Position numbers and translations under genes: made by a program. A stretch of 64,000 bases of DNA from assembly GCA_025355505.1 (NCBI GenBank), contig JANXZM010000096.1:62001-126000 (forward strand), read 5' to 3'. Below, one piece after another: positions 1 to 8,139 of the stretch. Origin of the DNA: Acidobacteriaceae bacterium (lineage in GTDB: Bacteria > Acidobacteriota > Terriglobia > Terriglobales > Acidobacteriaceae). The notes under the pieces were generated by a model, which saw only the letters and a program-made list of their open reading frames with translations, did no database searches and was not told the origin of the DNA. Every line of letters begins with the position of its first letter. Position 1 is the first letter of the stretch.

Positions 1-61
1 ACACTAAACTGGAGGTAAGCAGGCCGAGGGTAGTTCCCAGCCCTCGAATCCCGGGGGTTCT

Positions 62-1180
62 GTGCGCGTACTGGTAACGGCTGACACGTTCAGCGGAGTT
101 TGGACGTACTCGCGGGAACTGGTTTCGGGTCTGGTGACCCACGGGGCGCAAGTGACGCTCGTCAGCTTTGGAGAAATTCCACTTCCACATCAGATCGCAT
201 GGATGGACGGGCTGCACGGGCTTCAGTATCATCCGACGGCGTTTCGTCTCGACTGGATGCAGGAAGGTGTGCAGGACTTTCACGCGGCGCAGGATTATCT
301 GTGCGCGATCGTTCACGACACGCGTCCTGATTATTTGCATTTGAATCAGTTGAGTTTTGGGGCGCTGCCGGTGGCGACGCCGCGACTGGTAGTGGCGCAC
401 GGCGATGTGATCACGTGGTGGTTGAGCATCCACGGACACGAACCAGCCGCTTCGGCATGGCTGAAGTGGTATCGCCAGACGATGGTTGCGGGCCTGAAGC
501 GTGCCGACGCCGTGGTCACAACTTCGCGCTGGATGGAAGAGATGCTGCGCGTTGCCTACGGCGACGATTTCGAGGGCCACATTATTCCGCCCGGACGCAA
601 TCCGATCTACTTCAATCCGTTTGTGGCCAAGGAAGAGTCGGTGCTGGCGATCGGGCGTCTGTGGGATACGGGGAAGCAGGTTGCATTGCTGACCCAGCAC
701 GCGCACGGCCTGCCGGTGTGCATTGTGGGGGCGGACAACCCGATTCCCGCGCCGCCGGTGCCGATCCGCGCCGATGTGCGCGTCTCCACCGGCGAACACG
801 AGATTTCGGTGAAGGGAGCGCAGACCGAATCGCAACTGCGCGCGCTCTACAGCAAGGCAACGATTTTTGCGGCGACTTCACGCTACGAGCCTACGGGACT
901 GGCATCGATCGAGGCCGCGTTCTCGCGCTGCGCGCTGGTGGCCAACGACACCGAAGTGTATCGCGAACTGTGGGGCGACGCGGCGCTGTACTTCGAACGC
1001 AATAACGCCGAGAGCCTCAGCGAAGTGCTCGGTCAACTGGACGAAGACCGCGAACTGGCGCGCTTGTACGGGACGCGCGCCTACAATCGGGCGCGTGAGC
1101 GCTTCACGGCGCGACGGATGGTGGACGACTATCTGCGGCTGTATCGGCGGATGCGGACTTCGAAAGTGGCGGTGGCGTAA
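62..1180 (+). CDS. Glycosyltransferase family 4 (GT-B fold)
   Basis: A 372-residue retaining glycosyltransferase that would move a sugar from a nucleotide-activated donor to an acceptor, probably on the inner face of the membrane. The N-terminus (RVLVTADTFSGVWTY) is the usual GT-B start with a flexible glycine-rich loop. The C-terminal half has the EPTGLASIE segment, matching the E-x7-E donor-binding motif of GT4, followed by the normal helix that leads into VYRELWGDAALYF. The start is GTG with no strong ribosome binding site, but length and N-terminus fit a complete protein. The acceptor and pathway cannot be told; no other polysaccharide genes are next to it. It lies upstream of infC on the same strand but is probably a separate unit, because infC has its own promoter-like sequence. 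Confidence 0.85.
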   Translation: MRVLVTADTFSGVWTYSRELVSGLVTHGAQVTLVSFGEIPLPHQIAWMDGLHGLQYHPTAFRLDWMQEGVQDFHAAQDYLCAIVHDTRPDYLHLNQLSFGALPVATPRLVVAHGDVITWWLSIHGHEPAASAWLKWYRQTMVAGLKRADAVVTTSRWMEEMLRVAYGDDFEGHIIPPGRNPIYFNPFVAKEESVLAIGRLWDTGKQVALLTQHAHGLPVCIVGADNPIPAPPVPIRADVRVSTGEHEISVKGAQTESQLRALYSKATIFAATSRYEPTGLASIEAAFSRCALVANDTEVYRELWGDAALYFERNNAESLSEVLGQLDEDRELARLYGTRAYNRARERFTARRMVDDYLRLYRRMRTSKVAVA

Positions 1181-1254
1181 CGCGGTTTCTTGCAGAGATG
1201 AGGCTTGCCACGTCTACGGAGAAGGGGCTTGCCGCGTCTCTACAAGCGGGCACA

Positions 1255-1263
1255 TGCTATACT
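1255..1263 (+). promoter_or_regulatory. Extended -10 promoter element ahead of infC
   Basis: TGC followed by TATACT gives an extended -10 box about 45 nt before the proposed infC start. No good -35 is visible at 17 bp, which is tolerated when the TGN extension is present. It probably drives the infC-rpmI-rplT operon. This is motif reading only. Confidence 0.45.
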
Positions 1264-1306
1264 TTTTAAGCAACTTTGTCTGTCAGATTGGTAAACGGAG
1301 GACGGT

Positions 1307-1903
1307 ATCGACAAGCGTTTTATTCGCATGAACGAGCGCATCCGGGCGCGTGAAGTTCGCGTCATCGGTGACGAAGGGGAACAGATTGGCGTGATGCCTC
1401 CCTTCGAGGCGCTCAAGATGGCCCGCGAAAGAAACTTGGACCTGGTGGAGATTTCCCCAACCGCGCAACCTCCGGTTTGCCGCATCATGGACTATGGGAA
1501 ATTTCTGTACCAGAATGAAAAACGCGAGCGCGAAGCCAAGAAAAAGCAGAAGATTATCACGGTCAAAGAAGTAAAGTTTCGTATCAACGTGGACGATCAC
1601 GACTACGAAACCAAAAAGAATCACGTGTTGCGCTTCCTGGACGAAGGGGACAAGGTGAAAGCGACCATCTTCTTCCGCGGACGCGAAATGACGCGGCAAA
1701 GCCTGGGGCGCCAGATTCTGGAACGTCTGATTAAGGACGTTGACACCAGAGGCTTGGTGGAGTTCCGTCCACGGCAGGAAGGCAATACGCTGCACCTGAT
1801 TCTGGCGCCGAAGAAGACGGAAGGCGGAGCGAAGGAAAAGCCACCGGCTGCTCCAAAGCCCGCACCTCCACCCGCGCCGCCAAGCGGCGCGCAGACAGCG
1901 TAA
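1307..1903 (+). CDS. infC: Translation initiation factor IF-3, probable AUC start
   Basis: IF-3 binds the 30S subunit, keeps it apart from 50S and checks initiator tRNA and start-codon pairing. Both the N-terminal domain (NERIRAREVRVIG) and the C-terminal domain (VKEVKFRINVDDHDY, then KATIFFRGREM) are present. A Pro/Ala-rich tail of about 20 residues is added at the end. The first ATG is at 1328, but a strong GGAGG at 1297-1301 sits 5 nt before an in-frame ATC at 1307, while the ATG would be 26 nt away. An in-frame TAA at 1292-1294 limits the options to ATC 1307, ATT 1322 or ATG 1328. Non-standard AUU/AUC starts are a known autoregulatory trait of infC, because IF-3 discriminates against them on its own mRNA. 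I therefore favour 1307 (198 residues). Confidence 0.93.
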   Translation: MDKRFIRMNERIRAREVRVIGDEGEQIGVMPPFEALKMARERNLDLVEISPTAQPPVCRIMDYGKFLYQNEKREREAKKKQKIITVKEVKFRINVDDHDYETKKNHVLRFLDEGDKVKATIFFRGREMTRQSLGRQILERLIKDVDTRGLVEFRPRQEGNTLHLILAPKKTEGGAKEKPPAAPKPAPPPAPPSGAQTA

Positions 1904-2001
1904 ACACGGCATTTATCAGTTAGCGCTTAGCACCCAGCCCCCGCGGGCGTGGTGAGGCTTTGGCTAAATGCTAAGTGCGAATAGCTAATAGCTGAGGTCC
2001 T

Positions 2002-2196
2002 ATGCCTAAACTAAAAACACACAAAGGCGCTGCCAAGCGCTTCAAGAAAACCGGGACGGGAAAGATCAAGCGGCACAAAGCAATGCTCCGCCACATTCTG
2101 ACCTCGAAGGCCAAGAAGCGCAAGAAAAAGTTGGGGAATTCCGCGTTGGTAAGCGATGCGGACCATCACAAAGTGATGCGCATGATCCCGTACTAA
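2002..2196 (+). CDS. rpmI: 50S ribosomal protein L35
   Basis: A 64-residue, very basic protein with the typical L35 opening ([20 protein letters not shown]) and the central H-L-x(n)-KKRKKKL segment. L35 is a late-assembling component of the large subunit. It sits between infC and rplT, the near-universal bacterial order, and is followed by a hairpin that could tune expression of rplT. An AGG-type ribosome binding site precedes the ATG. Confidence 0.97.
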   Translation: MPKLKTHKGAAKRFKKTGTGKIKRHKAMLRHILTSKAKKRKKKLGNSALVSDADHHKVMRMIPY

Positions 2197-2209
2197 ACGG
2201 GATTGGAGC

Positions 2210-2229
2210 GACGGGCGTTTTCGCCCGTC
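2210..2229 (+). terminator. Hairpin between rpmI and rplT, possible attenuator
   Basis: GACGGGCG, a TTTT loop and CGCCCGTC form a perfect 8-bp stem 14 nt after the rpmI stop. Only CTT follows, so it is a weak intrinsic terminator at best. It may be an attenuator or a processing site. The same GC-rich palindrome core (GACGGGCG/CGCCCGTC) recurs in other gaps of this window, so it may simply be one copy of a dispersed repeat. Confidence 0.4.
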
Positions 2230-2353
2230 CTTAACCAAGTCTGCGGAGCGAAATGCACCGCAGCGGCGCGTGAAGAGGCTGGGCTTCAGAAATCCCGTTG
2301 GGTAGAAGCCTCCTTACCTCCAGCCGCCAGACGAAATAAAAAAGGAGAGCACC

Positions 2354-2728
2354 ATGCCTCGTGTAAAACGCGGAACCAAACGCCGGGCCAAGCGCAAAAA
2401 AATTCTTAAACGCGCCAGTGGATATTTTCTAACCAAATCCAAACTTTACCGCTCGGCGAAAGAAGCCGTCGATCGCGCCCTGAAGTTTGCCTACTCCGGC
2501 CGCAAGCAGAAGAAGCGCCAGTACCGGTCGATCTGGATTGTGCGCATCGGCGCCGCCGCCCGCCTGAGCGGATTGAACTACAACCAGTTCATCAGCGGCC
2601 TCAAGAAAGCCGGCGTGGAACTGGACCGCAAGATCCTCGCGGATTTGGCGGTGAGGGATCCGGCAGGATTTGGAAGTCTGGCCGAGCAGGCGAAAAAGGC
2701 GAACGCAGCGGCGACAGCAACAGCGTAG
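2354..2728 (+). CDS. rplT: 50S ribosomal protein L20
   Basis: A 124-residue early assembly protein of the 50S subunit, which binds 23S rRNA and in many bacteria represses its own operon. The L20 signature is clear: [24 protein letters not shown] at the start (read in two parts), then [31 protein letters not shown] and the globular end with [32 protein letters not shown] lies 9 nt before the ATG. The protein ends in a short Ala-rich tail. Confidence 0.97.
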   Translation: MPRVKRGTKRRAKRKKILKRASGYFLTKSKLYRSAKEAVDRALKFAYSGRKQKKRQYRSIWIVRIGAAARLSGLNYNQFISGLKKAGVELDRKILADLAVRDPAGFGSLAEQAKKANAAATATA

Positions 2729-2788
2729 CTGTCAGCTATCAGTCGTCAGTTTTCAGTCGTCAGCTTTCAGTCTTAATTTAATCGTGTC

Positions 2789-2860
2789 ATCCTGAGCGAA
2801 GCGAAGGACCTGCTTTCTGTTGCATTAGGAAGACAGCAGATTCTTCGCTTCGCTCAGGAT
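2789..2860. repeat. Dispersed inverted repeat, 18-bp perfect arms
   Basis: The left arm ATCCTGAGCGAAGCGAAG (2789-2806) is exactly complementary to 2843-2860, with a 36-nt spacer. It lies in the rplT-pheS gap, flanked on the left by repeated (t)cagt units. A close relative with 31-bp arms occurs between pheS and pheT (4308-4382), and partial copies lie near 14300 and 30030. Confidence 0.8.
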
Positions 2861-2888
2861 TCAACCGTTAAATGGTGTTGCTCGACCA

Positions 2889-4244
2889 ATGCCTTATACC
2901 GTTCACAAACTCAACGACTACTCGGAAGAGACGATGTTAAAGGCCGTTGTCCAGTTCCGCCTTGCCCTTAAAATTGAATGGTTTGAGATCGAACAAAAAA
3001 TAATCAATCCTGACTTGACCTCCGCGGCTAGGCAAGACGAACTCAAGAAGTTTCGCGACCGATGGTTGAGTCGAAAATCGGGTCAATTCAGTCAGATCAA
3101 CGAACTTTGGCTTAAGAATGCCCCTGCTGATCGCAAGAAGTCTGTCGGTCACTTGATTAACCAACTGAAACAGAATGATCTGCCCCAGATCGAACAACTC
3201 ATCGAAAAGCGGGGCTTCTTCGTGCGTCAGTCGTCCGACGCCATCCGCAGCATCAACCGCATTTTCGATGACGAGAAAGGTAGAAAGCTACAACAAGAGA
3301 CGCTCGCAACCCAGTCTCGGATGAATTCACTGCTCCAGACTCTCGAGAGCTTGGGGAGCGAGGAACTACAGAAAATCGCAATCGAAGAATTCTACGTTGA
3401 TTTGAGCGAGGCGCTGGAGGCGGCAGCCAAGTCGAAGGATCTGGCAGTAGAGCGCCTTGACATCACTCTGCCCGGCATTCGCCGTCCCATCGGCGCGGAG
3501 CATCCCGTCATCAAGACGATGAACGAGATTGTTGGCGTCTTCCGCAATCTGGGCTACTCGGTCGAGGAGGGCCCGGAGATTGAAACCGATTATTACAACT
3601 TTGAGGCGCTGAATTTTCCGCCGAATCATCCCGCGCGCGACACCCAGGACACGCTCTTCATCGCCGGGCAGGAATCGAAGGCCCTGCGCGACCGCCTGCT
3701 GCTGCGCACGCACACTTCGCCGGTACAGATTCGCACCATGCAGAAGATGAAGCCGCCGGTGCGCGTGGTGTGTCCGGGAAAAGTTCACCGCAATGACGCG
3801 CTCGACGCGACGCACTCGCCTATCTTTCACCAGGTCGAAGGTCTGGCGGTCGATACCAATATCACGTTCTGCGACCTGAAGGGAACGCTCGACCACGCCA
3901 TGAAGGCGCTGTTTGGATCGAGCGTGAAGACGCGGTTCTATCCGTCGTTTTTTCCGTTTACCGAGCCCAGCGCCGACGTACAGATCAGTTGCATTTTCTG
4001 CGATGGAAAAGGCGCGCGCGACGGCAGCCCATGCCGCAACTGCAAGGCCAGCGGATGGATTGAACTGCTGGGCTGCGGCATGGTCGATCCGAATGTGTAC
4101 GGCTTCGTGGATTACGATCCGGCAAGAGTTTCGGGATTTGCCTTCGGTATGGGTGTGGAACGAATCGCGATTCTGAAGTACGGCGTGGATGATATTCAGT
4201 TGTTCTTTCAAGGCGATGTTAGATTCCTGGGGCAGTTTGGATAG
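2889..4244 (+). CDS. pheS: Phenylalanine-tRNA ligase alpha subunit, enlarged N-terminus
   Basis: The alpha subunit carries the class II catalytic core that activates Phe. Motif 2 ([27 protein letters not shown]) and motif 3 ([17 protein letters not shown]) are intact. A four-Cys loop (CIFCDGKG...CRNC) is present, as in some other bacterial PheS proteins. At 451 residues it is far longer than the usual 330-360. From the FRDRW segment to LDITLPG there are about 137 residues where E. coli has about 66, so the N-terminal coiled-coil arm has roughly 70 extra residues. The DNA of about 2889-3405 is also less GC-rich than the rest of the gene. The ATG at 2889 has no clear ribosome binding site; ATG 2937, with GGAAGAG just before it, is a credible alternative. 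Confidence 0.93.
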   Translation: MPYTVHKLNDYSEETMLKAVVQFRLALKIEWFEIEQKIINPDLTSAARQDELKKFRDRWLSRKSGQFSQINELWLKNAPADRKKSVGHLINQLKQNDLPQIEQLIEKRGFFVRQSSDAIRSINRIFDDEKGRKLQQETLATQSRMNSLLQTLESLGSEELQKIAIEEFYVDLSEALEAAAKSKDLAVERLDITLPGIRRPIGAEHPVIKTMNEIVGVFRNLGYSVEEGPEIETDYYNFEALNFPPNHPARDTQDTLFIAGQESKALRDRLLLRTHTSPVQIRTMQKMKPPVRVVCPGKVHRNDALDATHSPIFHQVEGLAVDTNITFCDLKGTLDHAMKALFGSSVKTRFYPSFFPFTEPSADVQISCIFCDGKGARDGSPCRNCKASGWIELLGCGMVDPNVYGFVDYDPARVSGFAFGMGVERIAILKYGVDDIQLFFQGDVRFLGQFG

Positions 4245-4307
4245 AAAGTAATTAGTTGTTGGTCGTTCGCGGTTCACAAAACATTGTTGGGGCCACCGTC
4301 TAAATTG

Positions 4308-4382
4308 TTGTCATCCCGAGCGAAGCGAGGGATCTGCAGTCCACCGCACAATGCAGATCCCTCGCTTCGCTCGGGATGACAA
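4308..4382. repeat. Perfect 31-bp inverted repeat between pheS and pheT
   Basis: The arms 4308-4338 and 4352-4382 are exact reverse complements separated by 13 nt. The core GAGCGAAGCGAGGGATC matches the element at 2789-2860. As RNA it would form a very stable hairpin within the pheS-pheT transcript. It is followed by AT-rich direct repeats of the aaggctaa/agctaaaagct type at about 4405-4442. Confidence 0.9.
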
Positions 4383-4447
4383 GCAGTAAAAATGAAGAGG
4401 AGGGTCAAAGGCTAAGAGCTAAAGGCTAACAGCTAAAAGCTGCTTTC

Positions 4448-6511
4448 ATGAAAATCTCTCCTCACTGGCTTCGCGACTTTGTTGACCTTCCGGTCGACTA
4501 TCTCCGACTTGCGGACGAACTTACCCTTGCTGGCGTTGCTGTCGAGGGTGTTTCCGGCGAAGGCGACAACACTGTCTTCGAGATGGAGATCACGACTAAC
4601 CGCCCCGATGCGATGAATCATTATGGCGTGGCTCGCGAGGTCTCGGCGCTCTACGATCTGCCACTCAAGCCGATCGAGCCGAAGCTTCCGCCGTCGCAGG
4701 GAAAGTCCGACGTGACCATCGACATTCAGGAGCCGGCGTTTTGTCCGCGCTTCACGGCGCGCGAAATTCGCGGCACCGCTATCAAGCCTTCGCCTGCAAC
4801 TATTGCCAGCCGTCTGCAGTTGCTCGATCAGCGGCCCATCAGTAACGCGGTCGACGCTACCAACTACGTTTTGTGGGAGAGTGGCAAGCCGACGCACGTG
4901 TTCGATCTCGATCTCCTCGAAGGACGGCGACTGGTCATTCGCAAAGCGCAGGCGGGTGAAACCCTGAAGACGCTGGATGGCGTGGAGCGCAAGCTTTCCA
5001 CCGAAGATCTTGTCGTTGCCGACGCGAAAAAGCCGGTGGGACTGGCCGGCGTGATGGGCGGCTACGACACCATGATCACCGAGAAGACCAAGAACATTCT
5101 GATCGAATCCGCGTGGTGGGATCCGGTCACCGTGCGCCGGATGTCGAAGCGGCACGGCATTCACACCGACGCCTCGCACCGATTTGAGCGCGGCGCGGAT
5201 TTCGAATCGACCGTCGCTTCCACCAACCGGGTCGCTGAACTGATACTCGCTTCCGGCGGCGGCACGCTCATCGGCGACGTGATTGACGTGATCGCACGCA
5301 AGCTTGACCTTGCTCCGGTGGAGCTCGATCCGCGGGAAGTGCACCGGATTCTTGGCGAAAAAATCAGCACGCTGGAAATCAATCGCATCCTTACTCGTCT
5401 CGGTTTCACAGTGCTCGCGGGCGGCGAAGATAAGTACCTGGTCCACATCCCAAGCTGGCGGCTTGATATTGAGCGCGAGATCGACATCATCGAAGAACTG
5501 GCGCGGCTGCACGGCTACGACAAGTTCCCCAACACGCTTCCCGCCTACAGTGGCGAGGTTCGGGAGCTGCCCGATGCGCACAAAGATGCGCGCCTGCGCT
5601 CTGGACTGCTGGCGCTTGGCTACAACGAAACCATTTCGCTCACATTTATTTCAAAAGACGACGCCCTGCGCTTTTCGACCGCGGTTGAGCTGGACCTCGC
5701 GAATCCGTTAAGCGACGAGGCTTCGGTGATGCGCACTTCGATGGTTCCGAGCATGCTGAACATGTTGGCTTACAACTTGAATCGCGGCAGCGACAATGTT
5801 CGGCTGTTTGAGTCGGGAAATGTATTTGAGGCGTCGGGCGCAGATTCGAAGTTACTGGAAAAGTCCCTGGAGCTGAAGCGCATCTCGATCGGCGCTACGG
5901 GCAACGTGGATGCGGAGGTGGTGCGCGGACTGGCTTCGGGGGCGGCGGCGCGTCCGTTCTCGTTCTTCGACCTGAAGGGCGACGTCGAAAGCTTGCTCGC
6001 TCCCTTCAACCAATGGACGCTCTACTACGACGCCCAAACCGCCAACTACTATCATCCCGGACGCTCCGCCCGCGCCGTCATGGATGGCGCCACCGTCGCC
6101 CAGTTTGGCCAGATTCATCCCGATGTGGCCGCCGCCCGCAAACTGCGGCAGGATATTTTCGTCGCCGAGATCTATCTCGACCGCCTCTACCAGCACGATC
6201 TGGGCCAGGTGCGTTATGAAGCGCTGCCGCGCTTCCCTGCCGTCGAGCGCGACTTCTCATTCGCGTTTGACGATAGCGTGGAGTTTGAGAAAATTCACCA
6301 CAGCATCAGCGGATTGGCCATCGTCGAGCTGCGCAGTTTCGTCCCGGTAGAACTTTTCCGCGGCGAAAAAGTTGGCACGGGCAAATACTCGATTTTGATG
6401 CGGGCCAATTTCCAGTCGTCCGAGCGCACCCTGCGCGACGACGAAGTAGCGCAATGGGCGGGACAGATCGCGAAGGCACTGGAAGCGCTCGGCGGCGTGC
6501 AGCGGGCATAG
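4448..6511 (+). CDS. pheT: Phenylalanine-tRNA ligase beta subunit, short form
   Basis: The beta subunit binds tRNA-Phe and edits mischarged Tyr-tRNA. Visible in order are the B1 start (MKISPHWLRDFVDLP), the B3/B4 editing domain (about 90-260), the B5 domain (SWRLDIEREIDIIEELARLHGYD), the catalytic-like core and a C-terminal FDX-ACB anticodon-binding domain (LPRFPAVERDFSF to the end). The length is 687 residues against about 790-800 in E. coli. Alignment by eye shows why: AGVAVEGVSGEG runs straight into NTVFEMEITTNRPD, so the roughly 110-residue EMAP/OB tRNA-binding domain (E. coli residues about 39-149) is absent. The reading frame is otherwise intact, so this is a short form and not a broken gene. 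Confidence 0.95.
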   Translation: MKISPHWLRDFVDLPVDYLRLADELTLAGVAVEGVSGEGDNTVFEMEITTNRPDAMNHYGVAREVSALYDLPLKPIEPKLPPSQGKSDVTIDIQEPAFCPRFTAREIRGTAIKPSPATIASRLQLLDQRPISNAVDATNYVLWESGKPTHVFDLDLLEGRRLVIRKAQAGETLKTLDGVERKLSTEDLVVADAKKPVGLAGVMGGYDTMITEKTKNILIESAWWDPVTVRRMSKRHGIHTDASHRFERGADFESTVASTNRVAELILASGGGTLIGDVIDVIARKLDLAPVELDPREVHRILGEKISTLEINRILTRLGFTVLAGGEDKYLVHIPSWRLDIEREIDIIEELARLHGYDKFPNTLPAYSGEVRELPDAHKDARLRSGLLALGYNETISLTFISKDDALRFSTAVELDLANPLSDEASVMRTSMVPSMLNMLAYNLNRGSDNVRLFESGNVFEASGADSKLLEKSLELKRISIGATGNVDAEVVRGLASGAAARPFSFFDLKGDVESLLAPFNQWTLYYDAQTANYYHPGRSARAVMDGATVAQFGQIHPDVAAARKLRQDIFVAEIYLDRLYQHDLGQVRYEALPRFPAVERDFSFAFDDSVEFEKIHHSISGLAIVELRSFVPVELFRGEKVGTGKYSILMRANFQSSERTLRDDEVAQWAGQIAKALEALGGVQRA

Positions 6512-6597
6512 GGGCTAACTGCTGCAAATCTTCCTTTGGATCGTTGGTATAGTTGAGCCCCGACCTAGAATTTGCTTTCCTGGTGTCTATTACCTAT

Positions 6598-7230
6598 ATG
6601 AAGCGCCTGAAGAGACTAACGCGTTGGGCAATGATTTCAGCAGGTGCTATGGTGGCCGTCCTCTTACTGGCGCAGCTGGTGCTCCGTCCAAACGCAGAAC
6701 GGGCCGACTCCGAGCAGTACATTGTCTATTCGGCGTACATCGAGCCCAACCTCACGGGAGAGTCTCACGATTTGGGCAGCCCAAACGGACTCATTGTGAT
6801 ACACAGAAACACAATTGTCTCAGACCAGTTCATCAACAAAAGCAAGTTGAATCAATACAGTTTTCTCCTCGGATCATTGGGCCGCGCGAAAGCCGCAATT
6901 CCGCAACTTCGACGTTCTGTTCTGTTTGAGTTCTTCATCGCCAATCTCCGCGACGAGCAGTTGGAAAGCCGGTTTCGCCTTACCGCAAAATATGAATTTC
7001 CGACGGAACAAGAGATGAATCTTTATCCAACGGACCAATTCATGCGCCGATTTCCACACAGCTACGGCTACTTAACGTTTTCACGCGTAGCCTTCAATCG
7101 CGACCTAACAGAAGCGTTTTTCTATACCGAACACGTTTGTGGTTTGTGTGGTGAGGGCAAGTACGTCTTTATGCGGAAAATCGACGGAAGCTGGATTGTC
7201 GATAGCACCGCCTCAACTTGGATTTCGTAA
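6598..7230 (+). CDS. Hypothetical membrane-anchored protein
   Basis: I do not recognise this 210-residue protein. The ATG at 6598 starts MKRLKRLTRWAMISAGAMVA, a basic N-terminus followed by one hydrophobic segment (about residues 11-29), so it is a signal anchor or uncleaved signal. The rest is predicted extracytoplasmic and mixed in composition, with a CGLCGEGKY segment near the end that holds two of its few cysteines. A longer reading from a TTG at 6553 is possible but adds residues ahead of a good signal sequence. Base composition is lower in GC than pheT, which suggests a variable or acquired gene. Confidence 0.6.
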   Translation: MKRLKRLTRWAMISAGAMVAVLLLAQLVLRPNAERADSEQYIVYSAYIEPNLTGESHDLGSPNGLIVIHRNTIVSDQFINKSKLNQYSFLLGSLGRAKAAIPQLRRSVLFEFFIANLRDEQLESRFRLTAKYEFPTEQEMNLYPTDQFMRRFPHSYGYLTFSRVAFNRDLTEAFFYTEHVCGLCGEGKYVFMRKIDGSWIVDSTASTWIS

Positions 7231-7268
7231 CGGGTACAGCCCAGGCTGATCTTGTTGAAGTATCGCGA

Positions 7269-7655
7269 TCAGCGGTTAGCCAGGGTGCGGATCGTTCCCA
7301 ATCCTAGCAATCGTTCGTCGGCCGTGACCAGAGTCAGGTCTAAGACCTCAGCGGTGGCGGCTAGAATCCGATCAACGGGGTCCTGATGGAGGAATAATTG
7401 GCGGGCTACGAGAGCGATCTCATGGGTGAGTGGAGCTTCGCGGGTGCCGGCGGTGGCTCGCGCCAGCCATTCTGTCAGGTTTCCTTTGATGTGAATCCTG
7501 CCTTTGAGGTTCAGGGTCAGCGCTTCCCAGGTGCTGATCGGGGACAGCCAAAGTTCGTTGGCTTCATCTTTGAGTTGGTGCAGAACCCTCCGCCCAAGGC
7601 GTTTCGGATCTTGCAGAGTCCAGAGCCAGATGTGCGTGTCGAGCAGCAGTTTCAA
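7269..7655 (-). CDS. PIN-domain toxin, VapC-like (pair 1)
   Basis: A predicted Mg-dependent ribonuclease toxin. It has the PIN fold landmarks: LLLDTHIWLW at the N-terminus with the first catalytic Asp, SPISTWEALTL with the central Glu, and DPVDRILAATA followed by LVTADERL with the later acidic residues. I chose the TTG start at 7655 over the GTG at 7673 because the antitoxin stop (TGA) overlaps it as TTGA and GGAGGT lies about 9 nt upstream. The protein is then 128 residues. It is the downstream gene of a two-gene antitoxin-toxin unit. Its RNA target cannot be read from sequence. Confidence 0.83.
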   Translation of the reverse strand: MKLLLDTHIWLWTLQDPKRLGRRVLHQLKDEANELWLSPISTWEALTLNLKGRIHIKGNLTEWLARATAGTREAPLTHEIALVARQLFLHQDPVDRILAATAEVLDLTLVTADERLLGLGTIRTLANR

Positions 7656-7894
7656 TCGCGCAGGACCTCCCACTCACTCTCGTCGTTGGCCGGCGAAACA
7701 ATATCGCCAACGATTTCGAAGGAGTGCTTCATCGAGCCGATCCAGGATGAGCGCTCTTCGACCGAGGTGGGCGGGACGACCTCAGCAACGGGTTTTCCAA
7801 AGCGAGTTACCCGAATCGGTTTCTTCGTCGAACGAACCCGCTCGATCACAGCGAGGCACTTGGCTTTGAATTCCGAGATGGCGATTTCCTGCAT
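7652..7894 (-). CDS. Phd/YefM-type antitoxin (pair 1)
   Basis: An 80-residue antitoxin that should bind the PIN toxin and repress the shared promoter. The N-terminal part (EIAISEFKAKCLAVIERV...KKPIRVTRFGKPVAEVVP) is the Phd/YefM DNA-binding fold, with the usual beta strand RVTRFGKPVAEV. The acidic C-terminus ending in ESEWEVLRD would wrap the toxin. Its last codon and stop overlap the toxin start by 4 nt (TTGA), which implies translational coupling. Confidence 0.82.
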   Translation of the reverse strand: MQEIAISEFKAKCLAVIERVRSTKKPIRVTRFGKPVAEVVPPTSVEERSSWIGSMKHSFEIVGDIVSPANDESEWEVLRD

Positions 7895-7982
7895 ACGTTT
7901 CTCTGGTAGTCATTGTAGCACACCATGGTCAATCTATTAGACCATTTGGTGGAGAAAATCAGTTTCACAATGGAACGGAGGA

Positions 7983-8080
7983 AAAGCATGAATCACCCAG
8001 GACACGAAGGTTCGCGGAGGCTTTTGTCTCAACGGTTTCCTTCGTGTACCTTCGTGCCCTTCGTGGTTAATGGCTTTGCG
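7983..8080. repeat. cacgaagg/ccttcgtg repeat cluster
   Basis: Within about 95 nt the octamer cacgaagg or its complement appears about four times (aggacacgaagg, then ccttcgtgtaccttcgtgcccttcgtgg). This is a short dispersed-repeat type located between the antitoxin promoter and the aminotransferase. It has no coding potential that I can see. Confidence 0.6.
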
Positions 8081-8139
8081 AATTGACCACTGCCGCCGAG
8101 GTCCCAACGCAGGCATTTCCTGTGCTAGCCTTACTTTCC

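Noticed and set aside
30..61. tRNA-like 3-prime end (ctcgaatcccggg)
   Set aside because: There is no GTTC T-loop, no acceptor stem partner and no anticodon arm in the visible bases.
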